Of a stretch of DNA of 64,000 nt, positions 33,253-41,101 are shown piece after piece. A model generated the notes under the pieces. The model was not told the DNA's origin, searched no databases, and saw only the letters and a list, made by a program, of their open reading frames with translations. The first letter of the stretch is position 1. Every line of letters starts with the position of its first letter. Origin of the DNA: Mediterraneibacter glycyrrhizinilyticus (lineage in GTDB: Bacteria; Bacillota; Clostridia; Lachnospirales; Lachnospiraceae); NCBI RefSeq assembly GCF_015560805.1, contig NZ_JADMSO010000003.1:266310-330309 (forward strand). Reading direction: 5' to 3'. The position numbers and the translations under genes were made by a program.

Positions 33253-34499
33253 GACGCGACGGGGGAGTGCAAGTGAGACGGATTCTTTGGACTTGGCGTG
33301 TTTTCATTTTGGTCTGTCTGAGTGTCTGCATATCGGGACGGACCTGTCATGCGTCGGAAGAGACCGGCTATGCGACCGGAGAGACGGTCTCGGTATCGCG
33401 GAGCGATAAAGAGAGCTCTCTGGGACACTCAGATCCGGAATTGTGGGAGGAGATGCAGGAACGGCTTCTGGAGGCATTTGATTTTACAGAAATGGATGAG
33501 GGGATGGAGCAAATACTGCCGGGGGAGAAACGTACATTTCGGGATGTATTGGATCCGCTCTTGTCGGGGGAGTTTGAAACGGCGTGGGAAATGGCGAAAC
33601 AGTATCTTTATGACCAGTTTTCCTTTGAATTCCGCAGTAATAAAAAGCAGTTGGTCTCGATGCTTTTGCTGGCGGTCACGGCGGCGCTTTTTTCTAATTT
33701 TGCCAGTGCGCTGCAAAATAAACAGATATCCAGGATCAGCTTTTACGTCTTATATATGCTGCTGATCACACTTTGTCTCAATACATTTCGTGTGGCGATG
33801 TCAGGGATAGAAAACAGGGTAGAAGTTCTGGTGGATTTTATGCGTGTGCTTTGCCCGGGATATTTTCTGGCGGTTGCCTTTGCGTCGGGAAGCAGCAGCG
33901 CGCTGATGTTCTACAATCTGGTTCTGATCCTGATCTATCTCGTGGAAGTCCTGATCCTGAAATTTTTGCTTCCGATGATCCATGTATATATTATGGTGCA
34001 GGTGATGAATTATATGTTGGGGGAGGATCTGCTGACGGAGCTGGGAGAACTACTGAAAAAGCTGATCTTATGGATTTTGAAAACGTTGCTGGCACTGGTA
34101 GTCGGGATCAATGTGGTGCAGGGGCTTCTGGGACCGGCGATCGACGGACTGAAACGAAGCGCTGTGACGAAGACAGTGGAAGCGATCCCTGGGATCGGAA
34201 ATACATTCGGCAGTATGACAGACGTTGTACTTGGGACAACCGTGCTGATCAAAAACGGGATCGGAATGGCAGGGGCGGTGATCCTGCTCGCAGGATGTCT
34301 CGTCCCGGTTGTCCAGATGGCAGTCCTTACTTTTTTCTATAAGCTTGCGGCTGCGCTCGTACAGCCGGTTTCGGACAAACGTATCACCGGATGCATCAGC
34401 AGCGTCAGTTCGGGCTATGAATTGCTGCTGAAAGTATTGTGCACGGTGCTTGTTCTGTTTCTTCTGACGATCGCGGTGGCGGCAGCGGCGACATCTTAA
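33249..34499 (+). CDS. spoIIIAE: Stage III sporulation protein AE
   Basis: A 416-residue polytopic protein. It has a signal-like hydrophobic N-terminus (residues about 12-30, ending before SEETGYA), an extracytoplasmic acidic segment, then eight or so membrane segments from about 135, including VEVLILKFLLPMIHVYIMVQ and AGAVILLAGCLVPVVQMAVL. It is the largest membrane subunit of the channel. ATG 33249 has AGGAG at 8 nt; a GTG at 33273 with GGGGGAG is the alternative. Confidence 0.93.
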   Translation: MRRDGGVQVRRILWTWRVFILVCLSVCISGRTCHASEETGYATGETVSVSRSDKESSLGHSDPELWEEMQERLLEAFDFTEMDEGMEQILPGEKRTFRDVLDPLLSGEFETAWEMAKQYLYDQFSFEFRSNKKQLVSMLLLAVTAALFSNFASALQNKQISRISFYVLYMLLITLCLNTFRVAMSGIENRVEVLVDFMRVLCPGYFLAVAFASGSSSALMFYNLVLILIYLVEVLILKFLLPMIHVYIMVQVMNYMLGEDLLTELGELLKKLILWILKTLLALVVGINVVQGLLGPAIDGLKRSAVTKTVEAIPGIGNTFGSMTDVVLGTTVLIKNGIGMAGAVILLAGCLVPVVQMAVLTFFYKLAAALVQPVSDKRITGCISSVSSGYELLLKVLCTVLVLFLLTIAVAAAATS

Positions 34500-34532
34500 G
34501 AAAGAAAATGGCGGGAAAAGAGGTACGAAGCG

Positions 34533-34982
34533 ATGTTGGATGCGATGTATGAGTGGATGAAAAACCTGGCATTTTATCTTGTGATCGTCACGGCGGCGCT
34601 GGAGGTGCTGCCGAGGGAGGCTTACAGGAAATATGTCCGTTTTTTTGCGGGGATCGTGCTGATCCTTTTGATCCTGACGCCGCCTTTACAGGTGACAGGG
34701 AGTTTGGGGACTTTTCAAACAAAATATCGAAATCATGAATCGGAATTGATCCGTCAGGAAATCATGGAGAGCAGGGAATATTTTGAAGAGGCGGATGTGT
34801 TCGAGTTTCTGGAAAAGGAAACGGACGGTGTGGAGGAAATCGAAATTGGAGAAAATCAGAGATCGGATTTTGACGTGGATACATACGGAGGAGAAACGTC
34901 CGGGGAAACAACAGCTGCTGGTGATTCTGCTGATCGGACTGTTGCTGCTGGTGATCGCGATCCCGGTACCCAGGGAGAGTGA
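34533..34982 (+). CDS. spoIIIAF: Stage III sporulation protein AF (short form)
   Basis: 149 residues with two N-terminal membrane segments (NLAFYLVIVTAALEVLP and FFAGIVLILLILTPPL), then a charged helix (EIMESREYFEEADVFEFLEKE). B. subtilis SpoIIIAF is about 206 residues with a ring-building-like domain; here the last 45 residues are read out of frame across the spoIIIAG membrane segment and look like filler (GGETSGETTAAGDSADRT). The protein therefore seems to lack that domain. Confidence 0.8.
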   Translation: MLDAMYEWMKNLAFYLVIVTAALEVLPREAYRKYVRFFAGIVLILLILTPPLQVTGSLGTFQTKYRNHESELIRQEIMESREYFEEADVFEFLEKETDGVEEIEIGENQRSDFDVDTYGGETSGETTAAGDSADRTVAAGDRDPGTQGE

Positions 34983-35475
34983 CAAGGAACAGGAAGAAAC
35001 AAAAAGGGAGACATCTGTGGGAATCCGTAGTGGAAATGGGACAGGAGCGGAAGAGACTTTGGTGGGGCAGTATGAGGCGTATCTGGAAAAACGGGTGGCG
35101 GATGCACTGGAATGTGTGGAGGGGGTCGGAAAGACGGAAGTGGTGATCACCTTGAAATCATCCGGGCAGAAAGTCATCGAAAAGGATCAGATTTCCAATA
35201 GCAGGACAACGACGGAAGAAGATTCGGCAGGCGGAACGCGGGTGGAAAAAGAGGGGGAGACGGAAAAAACCAGTATTTATGAGCAGCGTGAGGACGGAAG
35301 CCAGACGCCCTATGTGAGCCGGGAGATGCTGCCGGAGGTGGAGGGCGTTGCTGTGATCGCGGAGGGGGGAGATCATCCGGTCGTCGTGCAAAATATCACG
35401 GAAGCGATCCAGGCATTATTTGGGATCGAAGCGCATAAGATAAAAATAATGAAAAGGACAACAGCAGGATCATGA
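34846..35475 (+). CDS. spoIIIAG: Stage III sporulation protein AG
   Basis: About 209 residues: cytoplasmic start, one membrane segment (QLLVILLIGLLLLVIAIPV), then the extracytoplasmic ring-building domain (LEKRVADALECVEGVGKTEVVI ... AEGGDHPVVVQNITEAIQAL). SpoIIIAG forms a large ring in the intermembrane space of the forespore. The start is taken as TTG 34846 because GGAGG is 9 nt upstream, which gives a 137-nt overlap with spoIIIAF; longer in-frame starts are possible. Confidence 0.85.
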   Translation: MEKIRDRILTWIHTEEKRPGKQQLLVILLIGLLLLVIAIPVPRESDKEQEETKRETSVGIRSGNGTGAEETLVGQYEAYLEKRVADALECVEGVGKTEVVITLKSSGQKVIEKDQISNSRTTTEEDSAGGTRVEKEGETEKTSIYEQREDGSQTPYVSREMLPEVEGVAVIAEGGDHPVVVQNITEAIQALFGIEAHKIKIMKRTTAGS

Positions 35476-35504
35476 AAAAAGGTGATGGAAAAGGAGGAAC
35501 TTTC

Positions 35505-36116
35505 GTGAAACATTTATTTAAGAAAAACCAGATCATTATTACGACCCTGGCGGTGATGATCGCCATAGCCGGATATCTGAATTATTCGGGAAAATTATTC
35601 AGCGATGATCCAAACAGCAGCGCAGAGGCAAATACAGAGATGGTCAATCAGGAGCTTCTGGATATTTCAGAGGAAGATCTGGAGACGGAAAGTACCGAGA
35701 TCGCAAGCACGGATTCCGAAGTCGAGGGAACACCGGGGGAGGCAGTCCTGACAAACGGCGGAGCGGACAGTACCGTTGCGCAGGCGAAAGTGTCAAGAGA
35801 ACAGGTGCGCGCGCAGAATAAGGAAACCTTGCAGGCGCTGATCGACAACACAAATATCAGCGAGGAAGAAAAGCAGAGCGCAGTGGAACAGATGGTGCGG
35901 ATGACGCAGATCGCCGAGCAGGAATTGGCGATCGAGACATTGATGGCGTCCAAAGGATTTTCCGAGTCTGTGGTCAATCTGACCGAAGATTCCGCGGACA
36001 TTGTTGTGAATGCGGAAGAATTAACGGATGCCAACCGGGCGCAGATCGAGGACATCGTGACACGGAAAACGGAGATTGCACCGGAAAATATCGTGATCAC
36101 ACCGATCCACGAATAA
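35505..36116 (+). CDS. spoIIIAH: Stage III sporulation protein AH
   Basis: 203 residues: one membrane segment (IIITTLAVMIAIAGYLNYSG), a Glu/Ser/Thr-rich linker, then the ring-building domain that binds SpoIIQ in other species (ELAIETLMASKGFSESVVNL and the C-terminal EIAPENIVITPIHE). GTG 35505 is chosen because AAGGAGG is 7 nt upstream; an ATG at 35472 lacks such a site. Last gene of the spoIIIA operon. Confidence 0.9.
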   Translation: MKHLFKKNQIIITTLAVMIAIAGYLNYSGKLFSDDPNSSAEANTEMVNQELLDISEEDLETESTEIASTDSEVEGTPGEAVLTNGGADSTVAQAKVSREQVRAQNKETLQALIDNTNISEEEKQSAVEQMVRMTQIAEQELAIETLMASKGFSESVVNLTEDSADIVVNAEELTDANRAQIEDIVTRKTEIAPENIVITPIHE

Positions 36117-36125
36117 AACAAAAGA

Positions 36126-36154
36126 TTGCAGGCAGTGAACGGTTATGGTAAAAT
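36126..36154 (+). promoter_or_regulatory. Promoter of prfC
   Basis: TTGCAG (36126-36131), a 17-nt spacer and TAAAAT (36149-36154). No terminator hairpin separates it from spoIIIAH. Confidence 0.6.
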
Positions 36155-36204
36155 GGATTCCGGTTATGTGAAGAGGAACCAGAAATACGAGGAGATATGG
36201 AATT

Positions 36205-37794
36205 ATGTCTGATATTACAAATGAAATAAAAAAGCGGCGGACGTTTGCGATCATTTCCCATCCGGATGCCGGAAAAACAACGCTGACCGAGAAGTTCCTG
36301 TTGTATGGAGGCGCGATCAACCAGGCGGGATCGGTCAAAGGAAAGGCGACTGCAAAGCATGCGGTTTCGGACTGGATGGAGATCGAGAAAGAGAGAGGTA
36401 TCTCGGTAACGTCTTCGGTCCTGCAGTTTAATTACGGGGGATTCTGCATCAATATCCTGGATACACCGGGGCATCAGGATTTCTCGGAGGATACTTACCG
36501 GACGCTGATGGCGGCGGATTCCGCGGTCATGGTGATCGACGCGTCCAAGGGTGTGGAGGCGCAGACGAGAAAGCTGTTCAAAGTCTGCGTCATGCGCCAT
36601 ATTCCGATCTTTACGTTTATCAATAAGATGGACCGGGATGCGATGGATACATTTGAACTTCTGGACGATATTGAGAAAGAGCTTGGGATCGCAACTTGTC
36701 CGGTGAACTGGCCGATCGGTTCCGGTAAAGCGTTCAAAGGAGTATACGACCGTCAGAAAAAAGAAGTGGAGCTGTTCTCCGATACCCAAAAAGGAACAAA
36801 GATGGGCGCGGTACAGACGATCTCGGAAGAGGATCCGATGCTTTCCGAAGTGATCGGAGAAGATGCAAAAGCGCTTCTTGAAGAGGAAATCGAACTACTG
36901 GACGGAGCGGCGGCCGAATTTGATCAGGAACTCGTCTCAAAAGGCGAACTGTCTCCGGTGTTTTTCGGGTCGGCGCTGACGAACTTCGGTGTGGAGACAT
37001 TTCTGAAGCATTTTCTTGTGATGACAAGCTCACCGCTGCCGAGAATGTCGGATCACGGACTGATCGATCCGATGAAAGAAAATGATTTCTCGGCGTTTGT
37101 GTTCAAGATCCAGGCCAATATGAACAAGGCGCATCGTGACCGGATCGCGTTCATGCGGATCTGTTCCGGAAAATTCGAGGCGGGGATGTCGGCTTATCAC
37201 ATTCAGGGCGGAAAAGATGTGCGTCTTTCCCAGCCGCAGCAGATGATGGCAAGTGAACGTAAGATCATAGAATCGGCGTGTGGCGGAGACATCATCGGTA
37301 TTTTTGATCCGGGAATTTTCTCCATCGGAGATACATTGACAACCTCGAAAGAGAAGTACGCTTACGAGGGGATCCCGACGTTTGCGCCGGAACATTTTGC
37401 GAGAGTGCGTCAGGTCGATACGATGAAGCGGAAACAGTTTGTCAAAGGGATCAATCAGATTGCCCAGGAGGGCGCGATCCAGATTTTCCAGGAATACAAT
37501 ACCGGTATGGAAGAGATCATCGTCGGCGTGGTCGGCGTGTTGCAGTTTGACGTGTTGAAGTACCGTCTGGAAAATGAATACAATGTGGAGATCCGTCTGG
37601 AAAATCTGCCGTACGAGCATATCCGCTGGATCGAAAACGACGAGATCGACATGGACCGCTTAAGCGGAACTTCGGATATGAAGAAGATCAAGGATCTGAA
37701 AGACCGTCCGCTCCTTTTGTTTGTGCATGAGTGGAGCATCCGGATGACGCTGGAGAGAAATGAGGGACTGAAACTTTCGGAATTTGGAAGATAA
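36205..37794 (+). CDS. prfC: Peptide chain release factor 3
   Basis: A 529-residue translational GTPase. G1 is HPDAGKTTL (about 19), the switch II region DTPGHQDFSEDTYR distinguishes RF3 from EF-G, and NKMDRDA is G4. Domains II and III follow. RF3 recycles RF1/RF2 after peptide release. It stands between spoIIIA and asp23, where B. subtilis has accB-accC. Confidence 0.94.
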   Translation: MSDITNEIKKRRTFAIISHPDAGKTTLTEKFLLYGGAINQAGSVKGKATAKHAVSDWMEIEKERGISVTSSVLQFNYGGFCINILDTPGHQDFSEDTYRTLMAADSAVMVIDASKGVEAQTRKLFKVCVMRHIPIFTFINKMDRDAMDTFELLDDIEKELGIATCPVNWPIGSGKAFKGVYDRQKKEVELFSDTQKGTKMGAVQTISEEDPMLSEVIGEDAKALLEEEIELLDGAAAEFDQELVSKGELSPVFFGSALTNFGVETFLKHFLVMTSSPLPRMSDHGLIDPMKENDFSAFVFKIQANMNKAHRDRIAFMRICSGKFEAGMSAYHIQGGKDVRLSQPQQMMASERKIIESACGGDIIGIFDPGIFSIGDTLTTSKEKYAYEGIPTFAPEHFARVRQVDTMKRKQFVKGINQIAQEGAIQIFQEYNTGMEEIIVGVVGVLQFDVLKYRLENEYNVEIRLENLPYEHIRWIENDEIDMDRLSGTSDMKKIKDLKDRPLLLFVHEWSIRMTLERNEGLKLSEFGR

Positions 37795-37799
37795 TAATT

Positions 37800-37832
37800 T
37801 CCCTTTGCAAACAGAGGGATATTTGTTATAAT
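37800..37832 (+). promoter_or_regulatory. Promoter of asp23, overlapping a hairpin
   Basis: TTTGCA (37804-37809), a 17-nt spacer and TATAAT (37827-37832). The -35 box is embedded in an 8-bp hairpin (37800-37807 with 37812-37819) that directly follows prfC and may terminate it. Confidence 0.7.
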
Positions 37833-37868
37833 ACAAAAAGAGATTAGACCAAATTGGAGGTTGTGAAG

Positions 37869-38252
37869 ATGGCAAAGGACGAAAGAACCACATATACGAT
37901 ACAGAATGACAACAGTATGGGAGAAGTGCAGATCGCGGATGAAGTCGTTGCGATCATTGCCGCGCTTGCTGCGACAGAAGTAGACGGCGTTGCATCGATG
38001 GCGGGCAACATTACCAACGAGCTGGTCAGCCGCCTTGGTATGAAGAACCTTTCCAAAGGCGTGAAAGTGGATGTGCTGGAGGGTGTTGTGACCGTATCTC
38101 TTGCGCTGAACCTGAAGTATAATTACAGCATCATGGATGTGACTGCAAAGGTGCAGGATCGTGTGAAGACGGCGATCGAGAACATGACCGGACTGGAAGT
38201 TGCGGATATCAATATCCGTGTCGCAGGCGTGGAGATGGAGAACCGGGAATAG
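37869..38252 (+). CDS. Asp23/Gls24 family envelope stress response protein (YqhY-like)
   Basis: 127 residues of the Asp23 family: GEVQIADEVVAIIAALAATEVDGVASMAG, then VTVSLALNLKYNYSIMDVTAKVQDRVKTAIENMTG. Asp23 proteins are membrane-associated and linked to envelope homeostasis; the B. subtilis YqhY at this locus affects fatty-acid synthesis. ATG 37869 is 8 nt after GGAGG. Confidence 0.9.
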   Translation: MAKDERTTYTIQNDNSMGEVQIADEVVAIIAALAATEVDGVASMAGNITNELVSRLGMKNLSKGVKVDVLEGVVTVSLALNLKYNYSIMDVTAKVQDRVKTAIENMTGLEVADINIRVAGVEMENRE

Positions 38253-38258
38253 TTTTCG

Positions 38259-38288
38259 TTGCAAAGAGCAGTATACATGTAGTATAAT
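38259..38288 (+). promoter_or_regulatory. Promoter of nusB
   Basis: TTGCAA (38259-38264), an 18-nt spacer and TATAAT (38283-38288). The expected start point (about 38295) falls inside the left arm of the next terminator. Confidence 0.65.
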
Positions 38289-38290
38289 AA

Positions 38291-38314
38291 AGGATGTCGT
38301 GAGACATCCTTTTT
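38291..38314 (+). terminator. Terminator of asp23
   Basis: AGGATGTC pairs perfectly with GACATCCT around a GTGA loop and ends in TTTTT. Confidence 0.85.
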
Positions 38315-38351
38315 GCTTTACAAAAGAAAAGGACAACAGAAAGGAGCCATT

Positions 38352-38750
38352 ATGATAAGATCAGAACTTCGGGAACACGTTTTTAAGATGGTATTTCAGA
38401 TAGAATTTAACGAGCCGGCGGATATGCCGGAGCATTTTGAATTGTATATGGACAGTCTGGAACGTGCGACAGATCAGGATAGAACATATATCGAGACAAA
38501 GTACAAAGCGGTATTGGAGAAGATCAGCGAGATCGACGCGCTGATCGATGAGAAGAGCAAAGACTGGAAGACAAAGCGGATGAACAAAGCGGATCTGGCA
38601 ATCCTGCGTCTTGCAGTATATGAGATGAAGTGGGACGAAGACGTTCCGGTAGGCGTGGCGATCAACGAGGCAGTGGAACTGGCGAAGCGGTTCAGCGGCG
38701 AGAGCGGACCTGCATTTGTCAACGGAGTGCTCGCGCGTCTTGCAGAATAA
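38352..38750 (+). CDS. nusB: Transcription antitermination factor NusB
   Basis: 132 residues, all-helical, with the N-terminal SELREHVFKMVFQIEF and C-terminal NEAVELAKRFSGESGPAFVNGVL that define NusB. It pairs with NusE (S10) at boxA RNA to allow full rRNA transcription. ATG 38352 follows AAGGAG by 5 nt. folD, which often lies between nusB and xseA, is absent. Confidence 0.94.
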   Translation: MIRSELREHVFKMVFQIEFNEPADMPEHFELYMDSLERATDQDRTYIETKYKAVLEKISEIDALIDEKSKDWKTKRMNKADLAILRLAVYEMKWDEDVPVGVAINEAVELAKRFSGESGPAFVNGVLARLAE

Positions 38751-38780
38751 GCATCGGAAGAAAACAGGAGGCAGGAGCGT

Positions 38781-39989
38781 ATGCGCAATGTCTACACGGT
38801 GAAGCAGGTAAACCTGTATATCAAGAATATGTTCACTCAGGATTTCATGTTGAACCGGATCTATGTAAAAGGCGAGGTGTCGAACTGCAAGTACCACGCT
38901 TCCGGTCACATCTATTTTTCATTGAAAGACGAGTCCGGTACGATTGCCTGCATTATGTTTGCAAGCGCGCGGTCCGGGCTTTCTTTTCGTATGCGGGAGG
39001 GGCAGAAAGTCGTCGTGCTTGGTTCCGTCAATGTATACGAGCGTGATGGGAAATATCAGCTCTATGCAAATGAGATCATCCTTGAGGGCGCAGGACTTCT
39101 TTATGAGAAGTTTGAAGCGCTGAAGCAGGAACTGGAAGAGATGGGCATGTTTGCAGAGGAATATAAACAGCCGATTCCAAAGTTTGCCAAAACAGTCGGG
39201 ATCGTGACGGCGCCGACGGGAGCGGCGGTACGCGATATCATCCAGATCGCATCCAGAAGAAACCCTTATGTGCAGCTGATCCTCTATCCCGCGCTTGTAC
39301 AGGGAGAGGGAGCGGCGGACAGTATCGTCCGTGGGATCCGGATGTTGGAAAAGCAGAATGTGGATGTGATGATCGTCGGCCGCGGAGGCGGTTCCATCGA
39401 GGATCTATGGGCATTTAATGAAGAAAAGGTGGCGCGCGCGATTTTTGAATGCCGGGTTCCTGTGATCTCGGCAGTGGGACATGAGACAGACACATTGATT
39501 TCAGATTATGTGGCGGATCTGCGGGCACCGACACCGTCAGCGGCGGCGGAACTTGCGGTGTATGATCATCGGCAGGTTTCGGAACAGATGGAAGCGTTTT
39601 TAAGTCGGATGCGCAGGCAGATGCGTTTAAAGACTATGCTGGAGCGCAGAAGACTGGAACAGTTGGAACTGCGTCTGAAACATACGCATCCGCAGCAAAA
39701 GCTGAATGAAAACCGACAGATTTTACAGGAATTGGAGAACCGTCTGCGGGATCGGATGCAGATGCTTTTGGAGGAGAATAAGCATCGGCTGGCAATTTAT
39801 ACGGAGCAGATCGACGGTCTGTCTCCGCTGAAAAAGCTGAGTCAGGGATATTCTTATACGGAACTGGCGGACGGAGAGAACGTCCGGTCGGTGCAGCAGG
39901 TGAAAGACGGGCAGGAAATTTCCGTTTATGTAACAGACGGAAAGATCAAAGCCCGTATCGTAGAGGTGGAAGACGGATGGAAGAGATGA
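38781..39989 (+). CDS. xseA: Exodeoxyribonuclease VII large subunit
   Basis: 402 residues: N-terminal OB-fold (GEVSNCKYHASGHIYFSLKDE), catalytic core (VGIVTAPTGAAVRDI; VIVGRGGGSIEDLWAFNEE; ISAVGHETDTLISDYVADLRAPTPSAAAE) and a C-terminal coiled coil that binds XseB. It degrades single-stranded DNA to oligonucleotides. It overlaps xseB by 13 nt. Confidence 0.95.
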   Translation: MRNVYTVKQVNLYIKNMFTQDFMLNRIYVKGEVSNCKYHASGHIYFSLKDESGTIACIMFASARSGLSFRMREGQKVVVLGSVNVYERDGKYQLYANEIILEGAGLLYEKFEALKQELEEMGMFAEEYKQPIPKFAKTVGIVTAPTGAAVRDIIQIASRRNPYVQLILYPALVQGEGAADSIVRGIRMLEKQNVDVMIVGRGGGSIEDLWAFNEEKVARAIFECRVPVISAVGHETDTLISDYVADLRAPTPSAAAELAVYDHRQVSEQMEAFLSRMRRQMRLKTMLERRRLEQLELRLKHTHPQQKLNENRQILQELENRLRDRMQMLLEENKHRLAIYTEQIDGLSPLKKLSQGYSYTELADGENVRSVQQVKDGQEISVYVTDGKIKARIVEVEDGWKR

Positions 39990-40192
39990 AAAAAAGTCCG
40001 ACGCTTGATGAGTTGTTCACGTCTCTGGAACGTGTAGTAGATGAACTGGAACAAGGTGAGACAACATTGGAAGAATCTTTCGGACTTTATAAAAAAGGCG
40101 TTACATTGTTAAAACAGTGCTCGGAAACGATCGATACGGTTGAAAAAAGCGTCCTGGCATTGGATGAGAACGGAGAATTACATGAATTTTAG
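39977..40192 (+). CDS. xseB: Exodeoxyribonuclease VII small subunit
   Basis: 71 residues with the XseB signature LDELFTSLERVVDELEQGETTLEESFGLYKKGVTLLK. Several copies wrap the XseA coiled coil. It overlaps xseA upstream and ispA downstream, so all three are coupled. Confidence 0.94.
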   Translation: MEEMKKSPTLDELFTSLERVVDELEQGETTLEESFGLYKKGVTLLKQCSETIDTVEKSVLALDENGELHEF

Positions 40193-41072
40193 AGAAGAAC
40201 AGAAGCAGAGAACAGAACAGATCGAGCAGATTTTGAGGCGCTTTCTCCCGGAAGCAAAAGGAGAGCAGCGCCTGATCATGGAAGCGATGGAGTACAGTCT
40301 GCTTGCAGGCGGAAAGCGGCTCCGTCCGATGTTGATGTGGGAGACGTACCGTTTGTTTGGAGGGAAAGGATCGGTTGTGGAACCGTTCATGGCTGCGATG
40401 GAGATGATCCACACATATTCACTCGTACATGATGACCTTCCGGCAATGGATAACGACGAATACCGGCGCGGCAGAAAGACGACCCACGTCGTATACGGGG
40501 AAGATATGGGGATCCTTGCAGGCGATGCCCTGCTGAATTATGCGTTTGAGACTGCATCACAGGCGTTCGATCTGGAAGATACGGACTTTTTGAGAGTCGG
40601 AAAAGCAATGCAGATCCTTGCGAAGAAAGCCGGGATCTACGGAATGATCGGCGGTCAGGTCGTGGACGTCAAAGCGGCGGGAGAAGCGATCTCCGGTGAA
40701 AAACTGTTGTTTATTTACGAATTGAAAACGGGCGCATTGATTGAAAGCGCGATGATGATCGGCGCGGTACTTGCCGGAGCGGACGAAGCACAGACGGCAA
40801 GTGTGGAACGGATTGCGAAAAAAGTCGGACTGGCATTTCAGATCCAGGATGATATCCTGGATGTGACGGGCAGTCAGGAAGTTCTCGGAAAGCCGATCCA
40901 CAGTGACGAGAAAAACGAAAAGACAACGTATGTTACATGGAAAGGTCTGGAAGCATCGAGGGCGGAAGTGGAACGTCTCTCCAAAGAGGCAGTGGAGGAA
41001 CTGCGGGGACTCAAACCGGCAGATCCGTTTTTGGAGGAATTACTTTTGTCATTGATCCACCGCGAAAAATAG
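40182..41072 (+). CDS. ispA: Polyprenyl (farnesyl) diphosphate synthase
   Basis: 296 residues with both aspartate-rich motifs: HDDLPAMDNDEYRRG (about 83) and FQIQDDILDVTG (about 219), and the AGGKRLRP substrate lysine region. It condenses isopentenyl diphosphate with allylic diphosphates; followed by dxs, as usual. ATG 40182 overlaps xseB by 11 nt; CGGAGAA is the ribosome binding site. Confidence 0.92.
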   Translation: MNFREEQKQRTEQIEQILRRFLPEAKGEQRLIMEAMEYSLLAGGKRLRPMLMWETYRLFGGKGSVVEPFMAAMEMIHTYSLVHDDLPAMDNDEYRRGRKTTHVVYGEDMGILAGDALLNYAFETASQAFDLEDTDFLRVGKAMQILAKKAGIYGMIGGQVVDVKAAGEAISGEKLLFIYELKTGALIESAMMIGAVLAGADEAQTASVERIAKKVGLAFQIQDDILDVTGSQEVLGKPIHSDEKNEKTTYVTWKGLEASRAEVERLSKEAVEELRGLKPADPFLEELLLSLIHREK

Positions 41073-41101
41073 GTGAAGAAAGAACAAAAGGGGATGGCTG
41101 T

